From the NCBI GenBank assembly GCA_038380435.1, contig JAWZYU010000058.1, positions 1,488,001 to 1,552,000 on the forward strand: a stretch of 64,000 nt of DNA, given 5' to 3'. This DNA is from Ryuthela nishihirai. Taxonomy: Eukaryota > Arthropoda > Arachnida > Araneae > Heptathelidae. The notes beneath the pieces were generated by a model, which was given only the letters and a program-made list of their open reading frames with translations, was not told the DNA's origin and did not search any database. A program made the translations under genes and the position numbers. This document shows positions 33,589 through 45,130 of this stretch, in pieces; position 1 is the first letter of the stretch; each line of letters starts with the position of its first letter.

Positions 33589-34353
33589 ATAAAAAATAAA
33601 TAAATACCCCCTCAAGCAGCTGCTTGCCACAGAGGTCTAACAGGAGCCTGTCAGTTTATATGCCATAGTAGAAGGTCTGAGAGGATGGATCTCTATGTTG
33701 CGATCTTATGCAACCACGGCAATTCCCGGTTCCGCCTGACAGCACTACCTGGTTAAGAAAAGCCATGACCATCTAGAGCCGGGGGCAAGGAATACGCCCT
33801 ATAGGCGCACCTCAACCCCGGCCTCACATGGCAGCAGTCCTATAGAAGGAAAGCTAACCACCGGAAGAAACCTAACTTTAATCTATTCCCCGGTTTGCAA
33901 ATGTGCAAGGATATAAAGATCCAAGCTCGATCGGCACCCGGGGTGGAGACTCTTAGTAAGACCCAGACTTTTTGGACAGCTCGTGCCTACTAGGCAGGAG
34001 GAACCTTTCGACCGAGCCGTCGAACTGACCACCCAAGGTCCCTGAAAGGTGAGGTCTCCGACGCCGTCACCACCCGACCGGCAATCAAGCCGGCCAGCAG
34101 CGTCTTCAACCTCGGTTGGCCTTGGCCATGTCCAACCGGCGCCCAACCCGGTCGGCACAGCCTTCAGCCGGGTTGCTGGGTCCTAGGCCCCCCCACCACG
34201 ACAAGGTGGTCCCCTATTGGGGGGGGGGGGGTCTGAGAGGATGGCAGGACCTCAGCAGAAAAACGACACATACATCCATGCCTTACCCGGGGCTCGAACC
34301 CAGGTCCCTTAGATCAGTAGCCAAGCTCGCTAACCACTCGGCCATGGGACGGC
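33589..34353 (-). mobile_element. SINE2, full length, split by a nested insertion
   Basis: The minus-strand head (gggctcgaaccc in antisense, ctaaccactcggcc) lies at 34245-34353, and the body and tail at 33589-33688. Perfect 13 bp flanks ttagattacataa occur at 33576-33588 and 34354-34366. Without the nested insert and one copy of its duplication, the SINE is about 210 bp. Confidence 0.9.
33689..34229. mobile_element. 541 bp GC-rich nested insertion with 15 bp TSD
   Basis: Interrupts SINE2. Flanks ggtctgagaggatgg at 33674-33688 and 34230-34244 are a perfect 15 bp duplication. The insert is far more GC-rich than its AT-rich surroundings. It ends on the plus strand in a G run (34219-34230) and, read in reverse, starts with a C run, then ggggaccaccttgtcgtggtg. 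No convincing protein: the 91-codon minus ORF looks spurious. The class is unknown; it may be a structured 5' region of a non-LTR element or an unknown non-autonomous retroelement. Confidence 0.75.
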
Positions 34354-34366
34354 TTAGATTACATAA

Positions 34367-34948
34367 GGGTACCAAAATAATTCAATTTTGTTTTGTACTC
34401 TACAAGATTATTTTCTGCAATAAAATATTTTCTCTCACCACAGCGATTCAGATTTTCTGCAAAATGTTAAAAAATATTTTTGATTGGCAAAAATAATCCT
34501 CAAATTAATATATTTTAACAAATGTATTTCCGTTCAGTATTATATAGATATTTCAGCACTAAAAATTTAATTAATGGAATGGATTTTGCACAATAAAATT
34601 ATCTGTGATTGAATCCTTATCCATTTAATTTTTTAAAGCCTGAACCGAAATTGAATATATAATTTTTAATCACGAAACCCAAATCAATCTAGAAAACATT
34701 TCTGATAGGTCAATGCTTTGTTTTCACCAAAAGGGTCAAAACTCAATTTCACAGAGTTGTTACTTATCTATTTTACTTTAGCAATTACTATAGGATACCT
34801 AGTTTTACTTTAGGATATTCAATTTATTTTAGATGTTCTAAAACTACAAGAGAGGAAAAGTGGGAGAGATAATATACAGTTAAAGTAAGATATATATATT
34901 TATCTAGATGAAACAGAAATAAAAGCGTTTACTTCTATTTGCTTTATA
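34367..34948. other. Unassigned intron DNA
   Basis: AT-rich; nothing recognised. Confidence 0.45.
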
Positions 34949-35002
34949 TTACTGCTTGAAAAATGTTGCATAATTAGAACATTCAAATACATATTTACTT
35001 AC

Positions 35003-35260
35003 TTCCATCATCCATGTAGTGATAACCATCCTCATTTGCGATGTTATTTCTTCCTGGAAACTTGGTATATAATCGAATGTTGTTGGATAGTGACATTCTA
35101 GGTGCAGAAGTCTCGTCAAAATTCTACTGTCATTTAATACCTTATCGTTTGGAGTTCGAAGGGTATCTTTTTCAGTCTGACGGCAAAGAATCTGCACAAC
35201 AGATTTCCAGCTATGCTCCATCACAACTGGACTCGAAGATGATTCGTTGCTGCTACTCAT
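35003..35260 (-). CDS. Cyclin D, exon 1 (start codon exon)
   Basis: 86 codons from the ATG at 35260 to ...TTWMME, then the donor gtaagt at 35002. An in-frame TGA lies 9 nt before this ATG, so it is the first usable Met. The second Met (codon 14, MEHSW) has a good context (gtgATGG) and resembles the MEH start of vertebrate D cyclins, so it could be the main start. VLNDSRILTRLL and EITSQMRMVITTWMME match the N-terminal helix and first cyclin-box helix of D-type cyclins. Where vertebrate D cyclins have the RB-binding LxCxE near the N-terminus, this protein has ILCRQTE, without a canonical LxCxE. A serine-rich leader of 13 residues precedes MEH. Confidence 0.88.
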
Positions 35261-35337
35261 ACTAACTCACGACGGACGTTATTACCAAACTTCAGCACAC
35301 GGTAATGTGTATCTCAGTCGCCTCACTTAGTAAATGT

Positions 35338-35352
35338 AATATATATATATAC
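35338..35352 (-). promoter_or_regulatory. Possible TATA box of cyclin D
   Basis: Run of alternating TA about 80-90 bp upstream of the start codon, at a plausible distance from a short 5' UTR. It could also be a plain TA microsatellite. No clear initiator seen. Confidence 0.25.
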
Positions 35353-35967
35353 CACAATATTGCTACCGGAAACGATATACTGAAAAACCAAAGCGCTCCA
35401 AGTAACAATTAAATGGCGAGCCCTGATTGGCAACTGTCAGTTAATAAGGATTAAGGTCTTAGTAGTATCATTTAATGCCAGTGTGGTGCTAACGGATTAG
35501 TCAAAGGGTGGCAACAGCCGACCTTGAAAATTTGGAGAATGTTCAAAAAGTATATTTCTCCTACTCACAGATAACGGTTTTGATATTCAAACCAAGAAAA
35601 TGTTACCTGTAGATAAAAAGATTTCTGTATTCTATTAAAAATTGTAAAGTGAATTCGAGCTAAAGAGTCGGAGCTACTCTTTGAATGGTATATCAGTGTC
35701 ATATATCCTGATTTTAACATTTACACATACGGTACTTAATTATTGAATTCTGGTGTAACCTCGAAACCCCTTGATTAGACGATGTGACGTTAAGAATATA
35801 GTAGCGAAATATGTTCTGCTCACTTAAATTTTGTACATGGCACGCCACCTCTGAATGATATTCGCTCTAAAATTCGATTAATATCGAAATAAAAGGAATT
35901 CACAATATAATCCGGAAATTTATGGTTAATGGTAATAAATTTTATAAAAATATTTTTTTTCGTTTAC
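35353..35967. other. Upstream flank of cyclin D, unassigned
   Basis: No exon, RNA or repeat recognised between the putative promoter and LINE-A copy A6. Confidence 0.4.
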
Positions 35968-36497
35968 CTGGTGCTGCTGGGACTTTTAAGAATCTATGGA
36001 GAGTGTGGAGAAATAGGCGTATACACCTAAAGACTAAAATTAGACTGTATAATAGTTTGGTTCTTTCCAGGGTTAGTTATGGTAGTGAAACTTGGACACT
36101 TTGTAAACAAGATAACAGGAAACTAGATGCTTTTGATTCCAGATGCTTACGCAGTATCTTGGGCATTAGGTGGTTAAATTTTGTAACTAATGATGTTTGC
36201 AACTTCCTTTAGCAGCATATTGTGCAGAGAGAGACTCCGTTGGTTTGGCCATGTGGCTCGTATGAATAATTATAGATTGACGAATAGGGTTATCAACAGT
36301 GTGCCTAAAGGCCTCAGAAAGAAGTGGAGACCTACGATGCGGTGGGCTTACAATGTCAAACAGGACCTTATTAGAATTGGTGTGCAGTCGCCAGATGCAG
36401 TAGATGTAGCTCAGGATAGACTTACTTGGAGAACTAAATTGCACGGTCTGGTTGGACCTCCGTAGCCCATGGCTGCTTGGGAATGCTGATGATGGTG
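35968..36497 (+). mobile_element. LINE-A copy A6, 5' truncated
   Basis: Last 530 bp of LINE-A. Starts at gctgctgggacttttaagaa (reading AAGTFKNLWRVWRNRR) and runs through WFGHVARM to ggacctccgtagcccatggc and a short tgatgatgg tail. A small deletion near 36190 shifts the frame. A typical 5' truncated insertion. Confidence 0.9.
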
Positions 36498-37314
36498 TTT
36501 GCATTTGTTATATATATTTTTCCAAGTACACTGTGAATACGTCAAAAATGTAATAAAATTAAGTTTGTATATCAGAATGTTCTTTCAAGGTCAAATGCAA
36601 GCCATTTCACTTTCAGTGAGAGGAACCATGAAAGATATATATAAATTGGGACGTGCGATTAAATAATAGCTCAAATAACATAGACGCTGGAAGTTTAAAA
36701 TTTGAATATATTTTCCAAGAACTAGAAAAATAATCAAAGATATATTAATCAAAAATATCAGCTCTGATTTCAAATTCATGCATTTGCTCTCGACCGACCT
36801 CAGCTGTAAAACACAATATTTTATTAAAGTTTCCCCAAAAAAACATTCTTTGTCTGAAAAGGAAAAATAAATTCTTAACTCCGATAGGAGCATAAATGAT
36901 CAAGTTTTATTTTGTTTTCTGGGCTTGCATGTATCTTTCGGTGTATTATCAGAATGCCTCAGAAAAAGAATGTTATTGATGAATCAGAAAGTGTCTCAGA
37001 AAGAATGTTATTGAGCCGAAATTTATTCTTTTTTAATCCTATGAAATAAATGTGGTTAGTTAATATTAAACCGTTTTAAAAATTGACTTAAATAATAATT
37101 TGCAGGTCAATTTGCGTTTAGCAAAAATTTCCTTTTGTCTACATGGAGTATTTGAAACTAAATCCTCGACTCCATAGACCAACCCTCGACTCCATAGGAA
37201 TAACCAAAAAATACCTTTGAAGCATATGAAAGAAGTGATTAAATTTATTATTACCTATATCAATCATGTGATTGTTCCTATTGCAAAGTATTTTAAGCGT
37301 TAATCAGGTTACTA
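36498..37314. other. Unassigned DNA
   Basis: AT-rich. A local repeat cctcgactccata occurs twice near 37165-37195. No gene recognised. Confidence 0.45.
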
Positions 37315-37655
37315 CAGGGAAGGGATGTGACTGGTAATCAGTCGTTCCCTGTCTCGAGTTCCGCGTTCAGATTTATCTTCTCAAAACTCCCCGCCCTGCT
37401 CTATCAGTAGGAGACACCAATGGGTTTTAAAAACCGCCGTCCGTCGGATGGGAGGTTAAGCCATTTTCCGTTTACGAGAGAGCCATATTCTGTTAATGTT
37501 AAAGAACAAGTTGGGTGGCTTTGACGGGAGGCTACCATCTGTCTCTCCCAACAGCTGTCCAGGGGGTCCCAACCTTCTCAGGGTCCTTGTCGCCTAGCCA
37601 TATAACTCATTGTGTGCAAAAAAGTGCTCCTCAGAGGTAAAACAATCCAACCCAG
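37315..37655 (+). mobile_element. SINE1, degraded
   Basis: Head reduced to gtgactggtaatcagtcgttccctg; body clear from ctgctctatcagtaggagacacc to gaggtaaaacaatccaaccca. Confidence 0.8.
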
Positions 37656-38084
37656 GTGAGTATATGAGATAAATGAAAAGTACGCAACGCCTATACAGTG
37701 AAATATCACTATAGCGAAGTAGGCGACCAAAATATATTCATTAAAATGAAATTTCGTTGGAGTGCAATGCAATAAATAAATGATAGCATGACAGTTACAC
37801 ATATATTATAAAATTATCATAACCAAATAATCTAACAATGAATTAACGTTCACTTCTTAAAAAGAGAGATATTTTTTAAATGTGTGTTTGAACAAGGAAT
37901 TTCTATGAATTCCTGAATTATGTAGCAAAACATATATTAATGATGAACAAAATAACAATGAACAACGTGAATTGGGTAATTGTCCAAATCACTTGCTGAA
38001 TAGAAATTTCACCGAGTGCAGCATCACGCGAGGCATGAAAAACAAACCAAGACCAAAAAGTGTAGGTCGCATTGATTAAGAATT

Positions 38085-38285
38085 AATTGGCCGAATGGGT
38101 AGGAAACTTGGCTACTGATCTAAGGAACGTGGTTTCCATCCCGGATAAGGCATGGATGTGTGTTTTGTTTTTCTGCTGAGGCAAAAAATCCTCACAGATC
38201 TTCTACTATGACACATAAACTGTCAGACCTCTCTGGCAAGCAGTTGTTTGAAGGGGTATTTTTTTTTATATTTATTTATTAATTT
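38085..38285 (+). mobile_element. SINE2, degraded
   Basis: Head ggccgaatgggtaggaaacttggctactgatctaagg with a weak B box (ggtttccatccc), then tttctgctgagg, cagacctctctggcaagcag, and a TTTA tail. Confidence 0.75.
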
Positions 38286-38679
38286 TATTTCGAAATTTCT
38301 TTATCGATTTAACATAACGGTATACAGAAAATTCGCAGTAGACGAAGACTAATTAGACTTTACTGAATATTTCGTTACTGCGGATTTGGTTACGCTGACA
38401 TTGATATGCATCTGGGTTATGGACTTTTGTGGCCTCACAGAGAGAGGCGGTTACATGCCAGAAATGCCAGAATCAGGGGAAATTATCAGTTGGATCGTGA
38501 TATGCCCTGTGTGGATTTCAGACAAACTCCACACGGAAGCATCGAAAGTTGAACAATGTATGATATTCTGATGGCTTAATATGATAATCTGTGTCTGCTG
38601 TAGATCGATTTCAGGGTTGGTTGAATGAGTCAAATCAACTCGCAAGAATATTGAGAAATTTTTGGCATTTGAAGACAGT
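38286..38679. other. Unassigned DNA
   Basis: Two short overlapping ORFs on opposite strands have no recognisable motifs. Confidence 0.4.
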
Positions 38680-38990
38680 CATATAAAGACAGGAGTAAAA
38701 CAGCCCAACCCAGTTTTGGGATGGGTCTGTCATCCCTGAGCTGAACATAACGAGATAAATCATCAGGACACAAAAACCGCGAAGGCTAAGCGAAATTTGG
38801 GTACAGGGTCTCATTGGACAGCTGTTGGGAGATAGATGTTAGCCTTTCATCAAAAAACCTACTGAGTTCTTTAAAGTTCGTCGTTCTCCCGCACACGGAA
38901 CTAAAGCTTCATGTCCCATTCGACGGTCAAGGCCTTTCCAGCCCATGGTGTGCGCGAAACACGTAAAACCTTTGAGTAAACGTGTTTGAT
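38680..38990 (-). mobile_element. SINE1 debris, rearranged
   Basis: Antisense SINE1 body at about 38810-38950 (ggacagctgttgggagatag, tctcccgcacacgg, atgtcccattcgacgg), next to a sense-oriented tail (gtaaaacagcccaaccca) at 38695-38713. The two parts face opposite ways. Confidence 0.65.
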
Positions 38991-40390
38991 GCAGAACCAA
39001 GTTCGCTCCCATTATGTTGAATTAACAATAGCAACGCTGTAGATACATGATTGTGAGAGCGTGGAATGCCCGCTTTAGTACTGCTTATCTCCTATTTGAT
39101 TTTTCACATTTCTGAACTTCTGAAAACGCCATGAAATGATGAAAGTTAGAGTCGGACAAAGAGCTGCTCTCTGTTGTCACAGAATTGCAACAGCCAGTCT
39201 CTCCAGGAAAGACATATGATTTTTCTAATTTCAGGTTGCTACAAATGCCGGAATAGGTATAGCAAATTTTAACCATCAATACATGAGTTATGCTTCATTT
39301 ATGACATTTGATCGCCTTCATTTTGTACTCCTCTTATACTTAGAATCCATTTCTCCAGAAATCAAGGAGGTCCGGCTTTCATAGTTTCAGTGTTTCATTC
39401 CTTAAGCCAGTGTTTCTCATGGATTGTGCCGTCGCACACTTATATTATTCGCACACCTGAAAAATATTAGTTCTGAGTTTTTAATTGATGAGAAGGAAGA
39501 CACCGATGCTCCGGAAATGAGAATTTTCAATGCTGTCAATAGCAGGGAATTTTTAAATTAATAAAATATATACTTTTGGTGTTCCGCAACGAAGTGAATC
39601 GATTGGTAAGTGAGATTCGATGAACTGACTCGAGTAATTAGATGTACCTCCAGGAATTGATTTGAGCACTAGGTATGCTACCTTGAATTGTCTCGACTAA
39701 TAGGTTGACGAAGTGAAACCAAACTAACCTTGACGAAGTGAAACCAAAAATTCCTTGACGAAATGAATCCAAAAAATCCTTGACGAAGAAAATAGTTTTG
39801 TCACGATGTTAAAAAAGGTTCAGAACCCTCTCAGTGGAGTATATACATCGTTCAGAATGGTAATGAAAGAAAAAATCACGATAGCATACCTCTGTGCCAC
39901 ATTTAATTTCTAAATGTCAGGCTTCAAAAACCCCAAGTTTTCAACCAGTTCCGAAAGCGACATAACTGGTGATCTATTACGGATAAAGGAAAGGCTTCCA
40001 TTACAAATGTGCATGCATTTTATTATTTCTTCAATCATGAGTTTCAATCCCGCTTTTGTCTTCTATACGCTTCAGTCAATGGGCGAGTGGTGGTGGTATC
40101 ATGTCAGTAATGCTATTAGGCCGGAGATTTAGAGAGGTGAGAACTGATTATGACCTCCTTGGGGATTAACGCACAGAAGGTATTGCTGTCTTACTTCATC
40201 CAATTGTTCCATCAAGGTCAACTAAAAGTTACTGATGATGTCAGAGACATGAAAGTCTTCAGCTGAATGATGTTAAAGGATTTTTGTAAGGAGATTATTT
40301 CCTGAAATTTAAAATATACCTAATATTGCTACAGTAAATTCCTAGATAATCCTATTTTGACAAAAGGCCGCGATTTACCTGAAATAATTT
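38991..40390. other. Unassigned DNA with a 25 bp minisatellite
   Basis: No gene recognised. Minisatellite at 39705-39797. The 72-codon ORF at 39914-40132 has no recognisable motif. Confidence 0.45.
39705..39797 (+). repeat. Minisatellite, 25 bp period
   Basis: ttgacgaagtgaaaccaaa begins at 39705 and 39730, with variants at 39755 and 39780: exactly 25 bp spacing, about 3.7 copies. Confidence 0.9.
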
Positions 40391-40470
40391 CCAATGTTGC
40401 CACAGGTTGCGATTCGAATCTGAACACTGCAAATCGTAACTGTGATGTGCTGCCAACTTAGCTAAATCCA
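40391..40470 (-). mobile_element. SINE1 head relic
   Basis: The minus strand reads ggatttagctaagttggcag (A box), ttacgatttgcagtgttc, and agattcgaatcgc (B box), aligning to the SINE1 head; the body is absent. Confidence 0.55.
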
Positions 40471-40767
40471 CCCCCCCCCCCTCCGTTATACTGTTAAAAT
40501 TTTATATTCATCGTTATCTTCGGTCAGACATTCAACAGAAGCAGTTAATGCAAAGCAAAATTCCAGTCAATGTGTTAAATCTGGAAATAATGCAAAAACG
40601 ATATTTAGATTGAAATGAAATTTGAAAACCCTTTATGGAGAATAATTTGGTAATGAGATTTTACATGTGATTTCTAAATTAAGAAAAACAAGTCAATAAC
40701 CTTAATAGCCATAGATATGAACCACAAAGCTTCCATCTTAAACGTTTGCTTCAAAAATGATGTTTAA

Positions 40768-40812
40768 AATCAATGGGTGTGATTAGTACTCTTAAGGTCA
40801 CACCCATTGATT
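40768..40812. other. Inverted repeat, 15 bp perfect stem
   Basis: aatcaatgggtgtga (40768-40782) and its exact complement (40798-40812) flank a 15 nt loop. Function unknown. Confidence 0.75.
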
Positions 40813-41127
40813 ATAGGAAGGATTAGTATCTTTCCCGATAATACCAGGTAACAAATTACCCTGAAGCAATTGTTCAGCACGAAGATGGGACAGGAGACGA
40901 TCAGTATAATACGTCAAAGATAAAATATGCAAGTATTGGGTGACCTAAGTATGAAGATATCGCAAGAGACAAACCACCAATGCCTAATCCATGGTTCGAA
41001 AACGAATGGAGCTTATTCGGTCTAAATAACAGTAAATGTCAGGAATATGTATTTCCAAAAACAATGAAATTTCGAAAACAGTATACCGCAAGAGTTACTT
41101 TCCATAATTTACCAGGGGATAAACTCA

Positions 41128-41212
41128 CAACATTAGGCTCAGGTTATTGACCTGAAGTTCATTGGGTGGAATCCCAACTGTACAGCATTGAGATTTTTCT
41201 TTACTAAACACC
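41128..41212 (+). mobile_element. SINE1 head relic
   Basis: cattaggctcaggttattgacctgaagttc, gggtggaatcccaact and cagcattgagatttttc match the SINE1 head and first body segment; the rest is lost. Confidence 0.55.
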
Positions 41213-42235
41213 CCACGTGCTCTAGTTTAGACATAAGGCATATTTTATATAAGTGTAATTTTACTTATTTTTATATTTTTACAATTTTCAAATTTCTCTC
41301 ACGAATAGATTGTTTGCAATAGTCATTTAAAGTTTAATATTTTCCACAGTTAGAAAGTAATTTTAATTTTATTGGGAAATTTAGAAATGTTTATTTTATC
41401 AATTCATCACTACCGAAATAATGGAAAACATTTTTCATTTTTTTCTGAAAATATATGTATATCTATATTTGTTTTTTTTACAGTTTAATGCCTCAAGACG
41501 ATGAACCAAAAACAACAGCTCGCTTTCAAACACGAGCTAATACAAAGAATGCATATACCGGGAAACTGAATTTTTTTATATATCTTCATCAATTGTCTAA
41601 ATTTCGATGAATCTGATATTGATTATCAAAATTCAATGTATCCTTTTACATCTTCGCTCATTATCAGTGTTTTCGAACTGAAAAACATACATAATAATCG
41701 ATAAAATATTTTAATTCTTTTGCTAAAGTTCTATTGTGTGTTTCAAATTATAATCATAATTAATACCCAGTTACGTTTTTAGTTTGATATAGGCTTTCGA
41801 ACAAATTCCACAATGACAATGGGAAGGAAGTTATAAAAATATATTGGAAGAAAAATGTAAGTAAAGAAAAAAAAACGAAAACTCAAGTTTCAGGTTCATC
41901 TACTTTACCATTTCCCTTAAGTTATATTTCAAATTATCCAAAAATAGATTTAATATCCTCGGCGTTTTTACAAATTAATGACTATTATTATATTTCACAC
42001 TCTAAGTTCTGACGGTTGACAATAGCATGACATTAACTGGAGAAAGTTTCTTATACGACGTTATCTCTTCGAGTACCTCTCATCTCCAAATACTCCAACT
42101 GATCACTTCACCTGCAAATAACTTTTCGGTAGTTTTCCTTTTTTGTGTTGTAGTTTTTGTTACGTGTTTGAAATATTGAGGAACATCTCATTATCTATAT
42201 CTTCTTGGGCTAATATTTTCACGTGTTCTCTTCTT
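41213..42235. other. Unassigned AT-rich DNA
   Basis: No gene or repeat recognised. Confidence 0.5.
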
Positions 42236-42490
42236 TAATGCCCGACAGGCTTGGAAACCCCGGCATTCATCAGATGGGAAGTAATGCCGTGGACCCGTTG
42301 TAGAGGAGAAACCCATTCCCTTTGCGTGCTGAAGAACGGGAGGGGTATGATCATATGCTGAATCCCCATGCGTCTCCTAAAAGTTGTTCAGTGGCTCCCC
42401 TTCTCCAGTTTTCTCCGAGTCCTTGTGGCCTGGTCCTTTAGCCCCTTATGAGAAGAAAAATGTCACTCAGAAGTAAAACAACCCAATCCA
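42236..42490 (+). mobile_element. SINE1 body, degraded
   Basis: caggcttggaaaccccgg, catcagatgggaagtaatgccgtggaccc, and the end cactcagaagtaaaacaacccaatcc. The head is missing. Confidence 0.75.
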
Positions 42491-44497
42491 ACAACCATAA
42501 TGCCAGTAGGCATGAACCTAAAAGTTTCTATCGTAAATTTTTGCTTGAAGCCTAAGCGTACTAATAACAATCATTAGTGTACAGTGTTTCCTCATATAAC
42601 CAAATGACAAATTACCCCTCAAGAAATTACTCTCTATAGACGTGTATAGCAGGATATCTGAAAAGAAGGGGAGACCTAAGCATGAAGAAATTGTAAGAAA
42701 GGAAACACCAACGACTAATCTGACGCTCATCGATGTAATATGTCATATAGAAGATCCGCAGAGAAGACCACACTGATCACTCAGACACCGGGAAGGTCAA
42801 AGATATTGTGATTTGCAGAGGCAGAAACTCAAAAGTGAAATTTTCATTTATTTCTTAAAACGGAACAAAATATTTGATATTTATAGGCTAACAGACACGA
42901 TAATATGAAATGATAGAGATGATTTATGTAAATGATTGCGTTTCAGCTGTTAAACGTTTAAATATATTTGTACAAATATCTAACTATGGGATAGAAGACA
43001 ATGAAAGGTATTTTCTAAATTATGTTTGTAAATTTTCTACCTTAATGTATTTCAGTGTTTTTAATAAGCAAAATATATGTATAAAACAGCTATTACTGTA
43101 GGGAGATAATCTGTGAAAACTGTTACAGAAATGTACTGAAATCAGACAACTGTAAATGAAAATAGCCTTCTGTATCTGTTATTGTTAACAAGTTTCTGCG
43201 TTTTCAGTAAACTATTGAATATTACTATTTAATTGGTAGTTAAATAACAAAAAAATTATTTTTCATTCATGCATTGAAAAAAAAAGATAAGTTTTTCACC
43301 TCCATAGTAGTAAGGGGGAAAATCATTAATGACAATGTAAATTTCTTTACCATCACACCCTACCACCTACACTTCGACTGTCTATCATATATAGATCGTT
43401 TTCGATATCCATTTAAAAAATTGGAATTGCCAAGTTTCTTTCACCGTTAAAGGACATTTCTAATGCTTTTATTTTGCGCCTGTAAGACTCTTTGACAGTA
43501 AAAATTGCAACGAATGGATGATTCCAAAAACTTAAATAGTAATTCATACTATAAAGCACAAAAGGAATCTTTAATGTTTCCCAAAAAAATTAGGTTTCTC
43601 CCCGCATTTCAGGTAAGGTAACAACTTTGCCTCCTTAACTTTTTTTGCACATCTTATCATTCACTACCATACCACCAAAAATTCAAAATTTTAACATAAA
43701 TTCATTTACAAAATCTTTAGAATATTCATGAAAATTTTGTGATTTTTCAACTTTCAGAGCAGTAGTGAAGTAATTAGGAGATTTAGAAACTGATTCACAA
43801 TATTTCATCAAAACCTATCCAATCCAAAAAGAATTAACATTTCTCTAAAAAGTTCGAGCTAAAAGGTTAGCCCGTTCTCCTACGATCTAACACCAGCTAC
43901 AAATCTAATCATTGGTGACACTGGTAATTATGAAATGCTAAACTGCGCATAAGATTGTAGCTGTAGTGTCATGTAATGGACTCTTAGACTTTGTGAAATT
44001 TCTTTAAATGAACTCTTTATGGAGTAATGGTAGTTGAAATGTGCGCATTCCTTTTTATCATGTTTACAAGAAAAAACACGAGGAATATTCGGTAGCAATG
44101 CATTTAACACAGGTTCTTGAATCATTTTCGCAGAAATGTCAAGCACGCATATGTCACAAACTTCACAGCCAATATAAATACCAAAATTTATGCAAATATT
44201 TTTATGATTTGTTCTGTGTGAAATAATTAATACTCTGATGTGTTACACATAAAGTAAACAATGTGTTTAGATTGTTTTCCTTGTGATTCTTCTTCCTTCA
44301 AATTTGACACTACAGGCGACAGGTAAAATGTTTTATAATACTTCAAAAATTTATACTTTTCAATAAGTATGTGGTGATATTTGATGGACGAGAGTAGGAA
44401 CAAGTAACGATATCTTCGTGCTAGATTAGTAAGGCATCAAATGCATGATAATATTGGCTAAATCCAATCTTTTCTCTACAGACAAAATAGGATGTAT
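42491..44497. other. Unassigned AT-rich DNA
   Basis: About 2 kb without recognisable exon, RNA or repeat family. Confidence 0.5.
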
Positions 44498-44573
44498 CTA
44501 CATCAAAACAAAAGGAAAAAAATATCTACTCATAAATATGAGTAGATATTTTTTTCCTTTTGTTTTGATGTAG
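44498..44573. repeat. Perfect 76 bp palindrome
   Basis: Arms 44498-44534 and 44537-44573 (37 bp each, starting ctacatcaaaacaaaagg) are exact complements around the 2 nt centre aa. It could be a tiny foldback element, a replication or repair inversion product, or an assembly artefact. Confidence 0.95.
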
Positions 44574-44942
44574 CATTTTTGATAAGCATTTTGCAGAATG
44601 CTATACAGCTAGCTACATGATAAGGTCAACTTTTGAATTAAGCTGAAAGAGTACACAACTCCTCTTATCACACCATAACGTTAACGATCGATAGAGGTGC
44701 GAAGGAAGGGAAAAACATTGGTTGCCTGTGAAAACAACGCGACTAGCAGGAAGAAAAATCTTTATTTTGTGACCTTGGGAAAAAATCACACTTCTGCCGC
44801 ATTTCGGATGTGAGAAAGCTACAATTTTGCATCTATTGTCGTGGATATCACATATGCGAAATTTCCCTACCTCATGCAATTATTGATTTCACTTGAAGAA
44901 CTTTAAAAGTTATTTCGAATCACCGACATATATGCCAATAAA

Positions 44943-45130
44943 AAATAAATACCCTTCAAGCAGCTGCTTGCCAGAAAGGTCTGACAGGAGCCAATCAGTT
45001 TGCACTCCACAGTAGGACTGTGAAGATGGCAGAATACCAGCAGAAAAACAATACAAATATCAATGCCTCACCGAGGCTCAAATTCATGTACCATTGATCA
45101 ATAGACAAGCGAGCTAACCACTCGTTGACA
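44943..45130 (-). mobile_element. SINE2, degraded, minus strand
   Basis: Begins aataaatacccttcaagcagctgcttgcc (tail and 3' body in antisense) and ends with the head in antisense (gcgagctaaccactcgttg). Confidence 0.8.

Larger units (their letters stand above)
27256..35002 (-). other. Cyclin D intron 1 (7.75 kb)
   Basis: GT-AG intron (gtaagt donor at 35002, ccttag acceptor ending 27256) in phase 0. The join gives TTWMME followed by VCLEEKCEE, matching the continuous TWMLEVCEEQKCEE region of other D cyclins. Filled with SINE1, SINE2, a mariner relic and anonymous AT-rich DNA. Confidence 0.85.

Noticed and set aside
33883..34158. 91-codon minus-strand ORF in the GC-rich insert
   Set aside because: GC-rich sequence gives long open frames by chance; residues show no motif and the frame does not fit the insert ends.
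39705..39797. CRISPR-like direct repeats
   Set aside because: Contiguous 25 bp tandem units without spacers in animal DNA; a minisatellite.
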